Assembly (NCBI GenBank): GCA_051955775.1
Contig: JBQCGJ010000264.1
Coordinates: 1 to 21,134, forward strand
Direction: 5' to 3'
Source of the DNA: DASUHT01 sp051955775
Lineage (GTDB): Bacteria > Actinomycetota > Thermoleophilia > Gaiellales > JAICJC01
Length of the DNA: 21,134 bases
Below are positions 1-8,232 of the stretch, in pieces (the stretch's first letter is position 1; each line of letters opens with the position of its first letter). Both the position numbers and the translations under genes were made by a program. Under the pieces are notes generated by a model. It searched no databases. It worked only from the letters and a program-made list of their open reading frames with translations, and was not told the origin of the DNA.

Positions 1-18
1 TACACGCGCCCGGCATTT

Positions 19-39
19 ACAAACCCCCTGGGTGGGGGT
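19..39 (-). terminator. Possible intrinsic terminator after the PucR-type regulator
   Basis: On the minus strand a stem of six G/C-rich pairs (arms at 23-28 and 34-39, 5-base loop) is followed by TTTG and an AT-rich stretch. It lies about 70 bases beyond the regulator stop codon. The T-run is short, so this is a weak call. Positions 40-105 hold no gene that I can support. Confidence 0.35.
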
Positions 40-105
40 GCACGGGGTGGCTCTGGATTTCTAACGGCGGGGCTCGTGTACCCGGTACCGAATTCGGGCC
101 CGTTG

Positions 106-1551
106 TCACGCCAATCTCGCCGCAAGTACCCCGAGTTCGCACAGCATGCGGTGCTCCAGGCGGGACAGGTCGAGCCCGGTCTGCTGCTCGATCCGGCGCA
201 GCCGGTAGTGCACCGTGTTCCGGTGCAGGAACAGGGCGCCGGCGGTCGCGGCCACGCTCGAACCGCAGCGCAGATAGGTCTCCAGCGTCGTCGTCAGCTC
301 CGGGGACAGGCGGTCGACGGTGCGTCCCCGCACGCGGCGGGCGCGCTCCCCGTCCAGGTCGCCGAGCAGGGCGTCGTAGATCTCGACGTCGGCGTAGGTG
401 TGCGGCCCTCCGCGGCCGGACCATAGGGCATCGCCGAGCGTCCGCGCGCGGCGCGCCTGGCGGTCGCCCTCGCGCAGATCGCGTGACGCCACCGGCTCTG
501 AGATGCCGGCCGACCACCCGTCGCCGGCCCCGGCAACCCAGCTGTTTGCGGCGCTGACGTCGGACTCGGACAGCACCGCCACCAGCTCGTCGCCGTCGCG
601 TGCGATCAGCGGACGCCCGGCCAGCGCGGCCTGGAGATGCACGACGCCGTCGCCCAGATCCCCGCCTCCGGCGCGCAGCACGCGCGCGGGGTTGGGCAGC
701 GTGGCGCCCAGCACTCGGGCGTGCTCCTCCGCGTTGGGGCCCCCGCCCGAGCGCACCAGCTCTCGCGTCAGCTCGGCCACCAGCCGCGCCTCGGCCGCTC
801 GCTGCTGCTCTGACTTGGCGATCTCCAGTGCCACCACGGTGGCCACCTGCTCCAGAGCCTGCCGCTGGTCGTCGGGCAGCTCGACAGGGGCCAGCAGCGC
901 CACCCGACCGTGCACGACTCCCCGCGCCACCACGGGCGCCACCATGCTGCCGTCCACCCGCGGGTGCGGCCACAGCGGACGGCCGTCCGCCGTGGCGGCG
1001 GCGAGCGGCCTGCCGGCCTCGTCCTCGACCGCCACCGGGCTCCCCAGCAGCACCGCCGCCCGGCGCACGATGGTGGACAGATCGGCGCCCTCCACCACCA
1101 GCCGTACCAGCTCCCGGTGCACGCCGGCCGAGCGCCGCAGCCGCGCGTAGCTGCCGCTGACCAGCCGCTCGTAGACGCTCTGCGACACCTCCACGAACGG
1201 CACCTCGCGCTCCAGCTCGAACAGCGGCAGGCCGAGCCGCTCGGCCTGATCGCGCACGGCGTACCGCACCTGCTCGAGGTAGTAGCCGCACTTGACGCCC
1301 ATGGCCGCCACGCCGGCGGCGTTCAGCTGGTCGGCCAGCACACGCTGCAGCCCCGCGTCCTCGCGCAGGTTGTACGCGGTCGTCAGCAGCAGGTCGCCGG
1401 CTTCGAGGTAGTCGGCGTGGTCGTCCAGCACCTCCATCCACTGCACCCGCTGCACGAGCCGTCCAAGCCCGTCGGAGCCCGCCAGCAGCCGCGCGCGGCC
1501 CAGCGCCGTGGTCTCGCGGAGGTCGGCAACCGGCACGCCGGACATGTGCAC
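106..1551 (-). CDS. PucR-family transcriptional regulator
   Basis: 481-residue protein with the layout of PucR/CdaR-type regulators. The N-terminal PucR domain (about residues 5-125) opens with GVPVADLRETTALGRARLLAG. A middle GAF/GGDEF-like region follows, and a C-terminal helix-turn-helix at about 420-470 contains AGALFLHRNTVHYRLRRIEQ, the hallmark of the PucR C-terminal HTH family. Regulators of this family control purine, amino-acid and other nitrogen-compound catabolic genes and usually sense the substrate or an intermediate. It is divergent from kdd with a short shared control region that holds a perfect palindrome, so it is the obvious candidate regulator of the lysine-type operon (inference). 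The start is either GTG at 1551 or ATG two codons later (1545); neither has a strong ribosome binding site. Confidence 0.9.
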   Translation of the reverse strand: MHMSGVPVADLRETTALGRARLLAGSDGLGRLVQRVQWMEVLDDHADYLEAGDLLLTTAYNLREDAGLQRVLADQLNAAGVAAMGVKCGYYLEQVRYAVRDQAERLGLPLFELEREVPFVEVSQSVYERLVSGSYARLRRSAGVHRELVRLVVEGADLSTIVRRAAVLLGSPVAVEDEAGRPLAAATADGRPLWPHPRVDGSMVAPVVARGVVHGRVALLAPVELPDDQRQALEQVATVVALEIAKSEQQRAAEARLVAELTRELVRSGGGPNAEEHARVLGATLPNPARVLRAGGGDLGDGVVHLQAALAGRPLIARDGDELVAVLSESDVSAANSWVAGAGDGWSAGISEPVASRDLREGDRQARRARTLGDALWSGRGGPHTYADVEIYDALLGDLDGERARRVRGRTVDRLSPELTTTLETYLRCGSSVAATAGALFLHRNTVHYRLRRIEQQTGLDLSRLEHRMLCELGVLAARLA

Positions 1552-1607
1552 ATGCTCAAGAGGTATGCCTCATCTTAGTGTTAACCGCCCATTGGAATGC
1601 CCGCCGA

Positions 1608-1622
1608 CCAGGGTTACCCTGG
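1608..1622. promoter_or_regulatory. Perfect 15-bp palindrome, candidate operator between pucR and kdd
   Basis: CCAGGGT-T-ACCCTGG is a perfect inverted repeat (7-bp arms, one central base) in the divergent control region. It lies 57 bases before the regulator start and 28 bases before the preferred kdd start at 1651. Position and symmetry fit a dimeric regulator site. If kdd instead began at the ATG at 1597 the palindrome would fall inside the coding region, which is one reason to prefer GTG 1651. Binding by the PucR-type protein is inferred. Confidence 0.5.
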
Positions 1623-1650
1623 CTGGGATGCTCCGAGATACAGAGCCCGC

Positions 1651-2700
1651 GTGCCGCTGAGCCTGCACGCTCGCTATGGGCTGCACCGAGTTGTCGGCGA
1701 GGCGGGTTGCTTCCCGCAGCCGGCCTGGCGCCTTGATCCCGACCCGCGCATCTCGGACGCCGAGATCCTGATCGACGTCGAGCGGCTGAACCTGGATTCG
1801 GCCAGCTTCCGGCAGATCGCAGAGGCCAGCGACGGCGACCCGGAGCGGGTGGCGCAGGCCATCCAGCGCATCGTGGAGGAGCGCGGCAAGCTGCACAATC
1901 ACGTCACGGGCTCCGGCGGCATGCTGATCGGGCGGGTGCGCGAGGTGGGGAGCTATGTGCGCGAGACGCGCCGGCTGGAGCCCGGCGAGCGGGTCGCCAC
2001 CCTGGTGTCGCTCACGCTGACGCCCCTTCGCATCGAGCGCGTGGGCGAGGTGGACATGCGCCACGGCCAGGTCGAGGTGCTGGGCACGGCCGTGCTGTTC
2101 GAGTCCAGCCCGTACGCGGTGCTGCCCGACGACATCCCCGAGCGGATCGCGCTGGCGGCGCTGGACGTGGCCGGCGCGCCGTCGCGCACAGCAGGGCTGG
2201 TCACCCCGGGTGACACGGTGCTGATCCTGGGCGGCGGCGGGACATCCGGCCTGCTGTGCCTGCACGAGGCGCGCAAGCACGCCGGGCCGGCCGGGTGCGT
2301 GATCGTCACCGACGTCTCCGAGGGGGCTCTGGAGGAGGTCGCGTCGACCGGTCTGGCCGACCACGTCGTGCCCGCCGATGCCACCGATCCGCTTGCCCTG
2401 TACGAGGCCGTCATGGAGGCCGGCGGGCGGGAGGCGGACGTCGCCATCAACCTCGTCAACGTGGGCGGCACCGAGATGGGCACCATCCTGCTCACCCGGC
2501 AGACCGGCACGATCCTGTTCTTCTCCATGGCCACGTCGTTCACCACCGCGGCCCTGGGCGCCGAGGGCCTGGGCCGCGCCACCACCATGATCATCGGCAA
2601 CGGCCACATGCCCGACACCGGGCTGACTGCCCTCAACGTGCTGCGCGAGAATCCGCAGATCCGCGCCATCTTCGAGCGCCGCTACGGGGGCGGTGCATGA
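1651..2700 (+). CDS. kdd: L-erythro-3,5-diaminohexanoate dehydrogenase
   Basis: 349-residue protein closely resembling Kdd of the lysine fermentation pathway, which oxidises 3,5-diaminohexanoate with NAD(P)+ to 3-keto-5-aminohexanoate with release of ammonia. Recognisable blocks are YGLHRV near the start, EILIDVERLNLDSASF (about 39-53), VTGSGGM (85-91), LVSLTLTPLRIE (118-129), LDVAGAPSRTAGLV (171-184), the Rossmann glycine loop GGGGTSG (194-200) and FFSMATSFTTAALGAEG near the C-terminus. GTG 1651 is preferred because it leaves eight residues before YGLHRV, as in known family members. ATG 1597 is an in-frame alternative that would add 18 residues. The stop overlaps the next start as ATGA. It is the first gene of the long operon and supplies the substrate for Kce, encoded at the far end of the locus. 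Confidence 0.93.
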   Translation: MPLSLHARYGLHRVVGEAGCFPQPAWRLDPDPRISDAEILIDVERLNLDSASFRQIAEASDGDPERVAQAIQRIVEERGKLHNHVTGSGGMLIGRVREVGSYVRETRRLEPGERVATLVSLTLTPLRIERVGEVDMRHGQVEVLGTAVLFESSPYAVLPDDIPERIALAALDVAGAPSRTAGLVTPGDTVLILGGGGTSGLLCLHEARKHAGPAGCVIVTDVSEGALEEVASTGLADHVVPADATDPLALYEAVMEAGGREADVAINLVNVGGTEMGTILLTRQTGTILFFSMATSFTTAALGAEGLGRATTMIIGNGHMPDTGLTALNVLRENPQIRAIFERRYGGGA

Positions 2701-3707
2701 CGCCGGCCGAGATCCCGGTGGTGCGGGTGGAAGGCGACCATCGCGCCGTGGGGCGAGCGGTCGGCGAGGCCACCGCCGCGGCGGTCCAGCGGGCGGTCGC
2801 CGGCCTGGACGCCGAGCGGGTGGCCGCGGCCGAGCCGTACCGCGCGGCCACCGCCCGCGAGCTGCCCTGGCTGGTCGAGGAGCTCGACGCCGTGGCCGCA
2901 GGCGCCGAGGCGCATCCGCTGGCCGTGTTCGCGGCGTCCATCGAGGAGCTGGAACCGGCGGTGATGACGGCCGTCGGTCGCTGCTCGGATCTGGTGGCGG
3001 GCCCGCCGGCGACCGCGGACGGCCACCTGCGGGTGGCCCACAACAACGACCTTTCACCGCAGTCCGAGCGGGACCTGGTGGCGATCGAGTGGCGGCTGCC
3101 GGGCGACCCGACCGTGTTCACGATCGGCATCGGACCGTGGATCAGCGTGGGGTTCAACTCGGCCGGGCTGGCCCTGACCGGCAATGAGCTGACCCCCAAC
3201 GACAACCGCGTCGGAATCCCGCGGCTGCTCCAGGTGCGCGACATCCTGCGCCGCCGTACGCTCGACGACGCGGTGCGGGCGGCGCTCCACCCCCGGCGGG
3301 CGTCCTCGTACGCGAACCTGCTCAGCCATCGCGACGACGGCGTGGTGTGCGTGGAGGGATCGGCCACCGACGCCGAGCTGCTGCGGCCGTCCACCGGCGG
3401 CACGCTGTCGCACACCAACCACTACGTGAGCCCGCACATGCAACGCTACGAGGGCGACCCGGCCTATGCGCGCCGGTCGGCCGTGCGGTATCGTCGCGCC
3501 CTCCAATGGCTGGCCGGCGGCCAAATCACCTCCGAGCACCTGCGCAGCGCACTGTGCGACCACCGCGACGCGCCCGACTCACTGTGCCGGCACGGCGCCG
3601 AGACGAAGACTGTCTTTTGGTGCATGGCCGACGTCACAACCGGGGAGATCGCATACGGGCGCGGTAATCCGTGCGATTCTCACGAGCAGCGGTATGTCTT
3701 CGCCTGA
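2697..3707 (+). CDS. C45-family (acyl-CoA:6-aminopenicillanate acyltransferase-like) amide hydrolase
   Basis: 336-residue Ntn-hydrolase-type protein. After a helical N-terminal region, GRCSDL places Cys96 where C45 enzymes cleave themselves to expose the catalytic N-terminal cysteine. It is followed by the family pattern DGHLRVAHNNDL (the usual DG..xGrNnD) and by GFNSAGLALTGNEL. The family includes isopenicillin-N acyltransferase and hydrolases of beta-alanyl amides such as insect Tan. The ATG overlaps the kdd stop as ATGA, so translation is coupled. In this operon a role in releasing an amino acid, possibly beta-lysine, from an amide or acyl conjugate is plausible, but the substrate is inferred. 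No signal peptide is visible, so it should act in the cytoplasm on imported material. Confidence 0.8.
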   Translation: MTPAEIPVVRVEGDHRAVGRAVGEATAAAVQRAVAGLDAERVAAAEPYRAATARELPWLVEELDAVAAGAEAHPLAVFAASIEELEPAVMTAVGRCSDLVAGPPATADGHLRVAHNNDLSPQSERDLVAIEWRLPGDPTVFTIGIGPWISVGFNSAGLALTGNELTPNDNRVGIPRLLQVRDILRRRTLDDAVRAALHPRRASSYANLLSHRDDGVVCVEGSATDAELLRPSTGGTLSHTNHYVSPHMQRYEGDPAYARRSAVRYRRALQWLAGGQITSEHLRSALCDHRDAPDSLCRHGAETKTVFWCMADVTTGEIAYGRGNPCDSHEQRYVFA

Positions 3708-4572
3708 ACTCCCGCAGACGAGCCACCGGTACGCCGAGCTGACCTGGCCAGAGGTGGCCGCGTGGGCCAGGGCCGACCCGGTGTGCGTGATCCCGGTGGC
3801 CACGCTCGAGGACCACGGCTACCACCTGCCGATCGACACCGACGCCGTGATCGCCGAGACGCTGGCCGAGCGGTCGGTCGAGTCGCGGCCGGGCAGGGCG
3901 CTGCTGCTGCCCACGGTGACCCACGGCTACACGCCGCACCACATGCACTTCCCCGGGCCGGTCACGATCGGCTGGAAGACGTTCGTCGACCACCTGCTGG
4001 ACATCGGCCGCAGCCTGGTACACCATGGTTTCAACCGCCTCCTGCTGGTCAACGGCCACGGCTCCAACGTGCCGCTGGTCGAGATGGCGGCACGGCTCCT
4101 GATGGTCGAGCATCCGCACGCAATCTGCGCGTCGTTCTGGTACCTGTCCGGCCCGGAGTCGGCCCAGCTGCTGGCGGAAACGCGCGACTCGCCGTCGCCC
4201 GGCGGTATGGCCCACGCGTGCGAGCTGGAGACATCGCTCTACCTGGCCATCCGCCCGGAGCTGGTGCAGATGGACAAGGCGGTGCGGGAGATCCCGGACT
4301 GGGGATCAGAGCATGTGTGGATGGACTGGAACGACGGTCCGCTGTCGGTCAAGGGCGCCTGGAGCGGCTGGTCGGAGTCCGGCGTGGTGGGTGACGCCAC
4401 GGTGGCCACGGCCGAGAAGGGGCGGCGATGGCTGGAGCAGGCCGTGAAGGAGATTGGCGAATACATCGACGATGTGGCCCGGCGCGAGCCGAGGCCGGGG
4501 CGGGATCACCACGACGGCGCGATGACCGCGCTTGCGCAGGCGGCCGTCGGCACGGAAAGGAAGCAAACATGA
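3694..4572 (+). CDS. Creatininase-family amidohydrolase
   Basis: 292-residue protein with the metal-site motifs of the creatininase/mycofactocin MftE superfamily: LEDHGYHLPIDTD (38-50) supplies Glu, His and Asp ligands, VNGHGSN (119-125) a His, and HACELETS (174-181) the conserved Glu. The family hydrolyses cyclic or linear amide bonds with divalent metals, for example creatinine to creatine and formamide or lactam substrates. ATG 3694 overlaps the previous gene by 14 bases, and its stop overlaps the ABC lipoprotein start as ATGA. Its true substrate is unknown. In this operon it may open a lactam or remove an amide from a lysine-type compound (inference). Confidence 0.88.
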   Translation: MSSPELPQTSHRYAELTWPEVAAWARADPVCVIPVATLEDHGYHLPIDTDAVIAETLAERSVESRPGRALLLPTVTHGYTPHHMHFPGPVTIGWKTFVDHLLDIGRSLVHHGFNRLLLVNGHGSNVPLVEMAARLLMVEHPHAICASFWYLSGPESAQLLAETRDSPSPGGMAHACELETSLYLAIRPELVQMDKAVREIPDWGSEHVWMDWNDGPLSVKGAWSGWSESGVVGDATVATAEKGRRWLEQAVKEIGEYIDDVARREPRPGRDHHDGAMTALAQAAVGTERKQT

Positions 4573-6236
4573 GAGTTCGATCGTGGACCGCAGGCGCCCT
4601 GGCCGCGTGTGCCCTGGTTGCGGCGGCCGGGTGCGGCGGCGGTTCTGCAAGCTCCGGCAACTCCGGCGGAAAGACGGTGCTGCGTGTCGGCACGACCCAG
4701 TACATCGACTCGCTGAACCCGTTCGTGGCCATCAATTCGCAGTCCTACAACGCGTTCGTCATGGAGTACCCGCAGCTCGTCCAGTACGGGCCGGGGAACA
4801 AGCTGATCGGCGACTGGGCCACCAGTTGGACGCACACGCCGGACGGCAAGACGTGGACGTTCCACCTCAAGCCGGGCGGCAAGTGGTCGGACGGCAAGCC
4901 GCTGACCGCCGAGGACGCGGCCTGGACCGGCAACACCCTCTTCAAGTACCAGAGCGGCGCCACGGCCGTGCTGGCGGCGGCACTGACCCACGTCGCCAGC
5001 ATGCAGGCGCAGGGGCCTGACACGCTCGTCATCCACTACTCCCAGGCGGTGGCCAACACCCTGCCGCAGCTCGAGCAGTTCTGGGTGCTTCCCAAGCACA
5101 TATGGGCGGCGCAGCTTGGCGTCAAGGGCAAGGGCCTGAAGGCGTATCTGCCCGAGAACCACCTGCCGACGGTGGCAGCCGGCGCCTACAGCATCACCCA
5201 GTTCCAGGAGAAGGGCACCACGATCTTCAAGCCCAATCCGTACTTCTACGGGCCGAAGTCGAACGCCGACGCGGTCACCCTGACCTACTACACCAACTCG
5301 ACCTCGATGATCGCAGCCCTGCAGGGCGGGAGCCTCGACTTCGTCGACCAGGTGCCGTACGAGGCGATCAGCTCGCTCAAATCGAGCTCGCAGTTCAAGC
5401 TGCAGTCGGAGCTCAGCTCCACGGTGACCAACATCACCTTCAATTCCAACCCGGTGAAGCCGAAGAACCGCGAGCTCCTGAGCCCGAAGGTACGCGAGGC
5501 GCTGGAGTACGCCACCGATCGAGCGCAGATCGTCAAGGTCGTGTACGCCGGGTACGCGAAGCCGTGGGCGAACATGCTGTCGGCGCAGTCCGGGCCCTGG
5601 CTCGACCCGTCAATCCAGCCGCTGCCCTACGACCCGAACAAGGCCAACCAGATCCTCGACTCGCTTGGCTACAAGCGGGGCTCGGGCGGCATCAGGGAGG
5701 TGCCGGCCACCACGGGCAAGTACCCGCAGCCGGCGCACCAGATGTCCTACGGCGTGATCGTGCCCGACAGCCTCGACTTCAACGGTGACCGCCAGTTCCA
5801 GATCCTCAAGACCGACTGGGCCAAGGTGGGCGTGAACCTGACCGAGATCAACGGCGGTGATGCGTCTCAGGCGTATGCCCTGGAGACCGCCGGCAACTAC
5901 ACCAAGTTCGACCTGGCCACGTGGGACTGGGCCGAGTACATCGACCCCGACGCCCAGCTCTCATACATGACGAAGGCCCAGTGGCTGAGCTGGAGCGACA
6001 CCGGCTACAACAACCCCGCGTACGACGCGATGTACAAGAAGCAGGCGACGATCCTCGACTTCAACAAGCGAAAGGCGCTGATCGAGAAGATGACGCGGAT
6101 CATCGCGGCCGACCGGCCGTACATCCAGCTGGTCGACGAGGGCCTGGTGATCGCCCATGCGAACAACTGGACCGGCTTCTACCCGAACCTCGGGGCGTAC
6201 TGCAAGTGCTACTACACGGCCCCGCATCAGACGTAG
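4569..6236 (+). CDS. ABC importer solute-binding lipoprotein (SBP family 5, oligopeptide type)
   Basis: 555-residue extracellular binding protein. The first 22 residues are a lipoprotein signal: basic MRVR, a hydrophobic stretch and a lipobox ending at Cys22, followed by a Gly/Ser linker. The body matches the peptide/nickel/opine family-5 fold: LRVGTTQYIDSLNPF, the domain-I pattern WTFHLKPGGKWSDGKPLTAEDAAW cut at its core HLKPGGKWSDG, and VREALEYATDRAQIV. A good ribosome binding site (GGAAAGGAAG, about 4554-4563) precedes ATG 4569. It captures the substrate for the two permeases and two ATPases that follow. Family 5 proteins bind di- and oligopeptides and other small solutes; the ligand cannot be read from sequence. 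Confidence 0.93.
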   Translation: MRVRSWTAGALAACALVAAAGCGGGSASSGNSGGKTVLRVGTTQYIDSLNPFVAINSQSYNAFVMEYPQLVQYGPGNKLIGDWATSWTHTPDGKTWTFHLKPGGKWSDGKPLTAEDAAWTGNTLFKYQSGATAVLAAALTHVASMQAQGPDTLVIHYSQAVANTLPQLEQFWVLPKHIWAAQLGVKGKGLKAYLPENHLPTVAAGAYSITQFQEKGTTIFKPNPYFYGPKSNADAVTLTYYTNSTSMIAALQGGSLDFVDQVPYEAISSLKSSSQFKLQSELSSTVTNITFNSNPVKPKNRELLSPKVREALEYATDRAQIVKVVYAGYAKPWANMLSAQSGPWLDPSIQPLPYDPNKANQILDSLGYKRGSGGIREVPATTGKYPQPAHQMSYGVIVPDSLDFNGDRQFQILKTDWAKVGVNLTEINGGDASQAYALETAGNYTKFDLATWDWAEYIDPDAQLSYMTKAQWLSWSDTGYNNPAYDAMYKKQATILDFNKRKALIEKMTRIIAADRPYIQLVDEGLVIAHANNWTGFYPNLGAYCKCYYTAPHQT

Positions 6237-6289
6237 GCCGAGGCTGAGGAGACGGAGATCGTGATGAGAGCGGATGCAAGGAGCTGCAC

Positions 6290-7264
6290 CTGAGGGGTGC
6301 CGATTACATCCTCAAGCGCACGGCGTTCGCGATCATCACGATCTTCGTCGCCATCTCGCTGAACTTCGTGCTGTTCCGGATGGTGCCGGGGAACGCCACG
6401 TCGGCGCTGCGCTGCCACAACTGCACGCCGCAGTTCCGCGAGGCCGTGATCAAGCAGTACGGGCTCGACAAGTCGAAGTGGGAGCAGTACGTGCTGTACG
6501 TGAAGGGGCTTGCGCACGGCGACCTGGGAACGTCCATCCAGGACCAGCGGCCGGTGTGGGACGACATCAAGCAGCCGCTCCTGAATACGTTGCCCATGAT
6601 CCTGGCCGGCACGCTGATCTCGATCCTGCTGGGCATCTTCACGGGGGTGATCGCGGCCTGGCGCCGCGGCACGAAGTGGGACAGCTCGAACACGTGGACG
6701 GCGCTCGGCTTCTACGCCGCACCCACGCAGTGGATCGGGCTGCTGATCGTCTTCTACATCGCGCTGCCGCTGGGGCTGCCGGCGGCGGGCATCGAGTCGA
6801 ACACGCTCAACGTGTTCGGCCCGCCCGACACCATGACGTTCCTCAAGGACCGCCTGGAGCACCTGATGCTGCCGGCCATCACACTGGGTATCGGCCTGTA
6901 CGGCGAGTACGCGCTGATCGTGCGCTCGTCGATGCTGGAGACGCTGGGCGAGGACTACATCCTGACGGCCCGGGCGAAGGGCCTCAAGAACTGGGCGATC
7001 GTATGGAAGCACGCGCTTCGAAACGCGATGCTGCCACTGGTCACGCTGATTGCGCTCAGCTTCGGGTACATCCTGGCCGGCGCGATCGTGGTGGAGTACG
7101 TGTTCTCGTATCCCGGCATCGGGCTGGCCACCATCCAGGCCATCGACAAGCGCGATTACCCGGTGCTGGAGGGGCTGTTCCTGCTGCTCACCGTCGGGGT
7201 GATCCTGGCCAACTTCATCGCCGACCTGCTGTACTTCAGGCTCGACCCGCGGGTGACCACATGA
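6290..7264 (+). CDS. ABC importer permease, DppB/OppB type
   Basis: Inner-membrane permease of about 324 residues with six hydrophobic segments. It has the DppB N-terminus (YILKRTAFAIITIFVAISLN, then FRMVPGN) and the EAA coupling loop near ARAKGLKNWAIVWKHALRNA. The start is unusual. No ATG, GTG or TTG is in frame upstream of the first membrane helix, and an internal ATG at 6368 would cut off that helix. The best candidate is CTG 6290, preceded by AAGGAG at 6278-6283. That CTG overlaps the stop of a tiny upstream reading frame (6264-6293). The extracytoplasmic loop has RCHNC, a CxxC pair. The stop overlaps the next permease as ATGA. Confidence 0.88.
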   Translation: MRGADYILKRTAFAIITIFVAISLNFVLFRMVPGNATSALRCHNCTPQFREAVIKQYGLDKSKWEQYVLYVKGLAHGDLGTSIQDQRPVWDDIKQPLLNTLPMILAGTLISILLGIFTGVIAAWRRGTKWDSSNTWTALGFYAAPTQWIGLLIVFYIALPLGLPAAGIESNTLNVFGPPDTMTFLKDRLEHLMLPAITLGIGLYGEYALIVRSSMLETLGEDYILTARAKGLKNWAIVWKHALRNAMLPLVTLIALSFGYILAGAIVVEYVFSYPGIGLATIQAIDKRDYPVLEGLFLLLTVGVILANFIADLLYFRLDPRVTT

Positions 7265-8232
7265 GCACCGAATCGACTCCCGCACTGCCCGGCGCCACCA
7301 CCGAAGTCAGCGTCCCGGTCCCGACCCGGCGCAGCCGGCTGGGCATCGTCGGCGAGCTGCTGTTCGGCAGCAAGCAGGCCACGGTGGGCACGATCATCCT
7401 GCTCCTGTTCGTGTTCGTGGCGGTGTTCGCACCGCTGCTCGAGCCGTACTCGACCACGGAGCAGGTGGGGCCGGTCTATGCACCGCCGTCGTCCCAGCAC
7501 TGGCTGGGGCTGGACGACGGCGGCATCGACATGCTGTCGGAGCTGATCCAGGGCGCCCGGATATCGCTGATCGTGGGCTTCGCCGCCTCGGTGGTGGCAA
7601 TGGGCATCGGCGGCATGGTGGGGATCATCTCCGGCTACTACGGCGGCCGCACCGACATCGCCCTGATGCGGGTCACGGACTATTTCCTGGTCATCCCGGA
7701 CGTGCCGCTGATGATCGTCGCCGCCGCCATCTTCGGGCACAGCCTGACCAACATCATCGTCATCATCGGGATCATCTACTGGACGTCCACCGCGCGGCTC
7801 CTGCGTGCCCAGGTGAAGTCGCTTCGCGAGCGCGTGTACGTGAAGCGGGCACGCTCGCTGGGGGCCAGCCACAAACGCCTGATCTGGCACCACGTGCTGC
7901 CCCAGGTGACGCCGCTGCTGGTGGCCAACACCGTGCTCATGATCGCCACGGCGATCTTCGCCGAGACCTATATCTCGTTCCTCGGCCTGGGCGACCCGTC
8001 CCAGATCTCCTGGGGCAAGCTGATCCAGAACTCGCTGACCGGCGGCGCCATCTTCCACAGCGCGTGGTGGGCAGTGATCCCGCCCGGGCTGTGCGTGACG
8101 ATCGTGATCCTGGCCTGCACGATGGTCGGCCAGGCCATGGAGGACGCCCTCAACCCGCGGCTCAAGGTCGGCCACCTGGCGGCCCGGCGGTTCCGCGTGC
8201 GACCGTTCTCGGCGAGGTTGGACACCCGGTGA
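7261..8232 (+). CDS. ABC importer permease, DppC/OppC type
   Basis: 323-residue inner-membrane permease and partner of the preceding one. A roughly 35-residue hydrophilic N-terminus is followed by a first helix TVGTIILLLFVFVAVFAPL, the family pattern HWLGLDDGGIDMLSELIQGARISL, further helices, and the EAA loop RARSLGASHKRLIWHHVLPQ that docks onto the ATPases. ATG 7261 overlaps the upstream stop, and its own stop overlaps the next gene as GTGA. Length and motif order match the DppC/OppC family. Confidence 0.94.
   Translation: MSTESTPALPGATTEVSVPVPTRRSRLGIVGELLFGSKQATVGTIILLLFVFVAVFAPLLEPYSTTEQVGPVYAPPSSQHWLGLDDGGIDMLSELIQGARISLIVGFAASVVAMGIGGMVGIISGYYGGRTDIALMRVTDYFLVIPDVPLMIVAAAIFGHSLTNIIVIIGIIYWTSTARLLRAQVKSLRERVYVKRARSLGASHKRLIWHHVLPQVTPLLVANTVLMIATAIFAETYISFLGLGDPSQISWGKLIQNSLTGGAIFHSAWWAVIPPGLCVTIVILACTMVGQAMEDALNPRLKVGHLAARRFRVRPFSARLDTR

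Noticed and set aside
84..101. Exactly abutting GGTACC-GAATTC-GGGCCC, like a cloning polylinker
   Set aside because: No recognisable vector sequence surrounds it and the regulator frame ends naturally 5 bases to the right. It could be chance or a left-edge artefact; a read-level check would decide.
17..1441. Long open frame in the regulator region in another minus frame
   Set aside because: It is an Arg/Gly/Ala-rich shadow of the PucR-type gene, caused by high GC, without any domain pattern.
1570..3057. Minus-strand open frame opposite kdd and the C45 gene
   Set aside because: Low-complexity Pro/Arg composition and complete overlap with well-supported genes.
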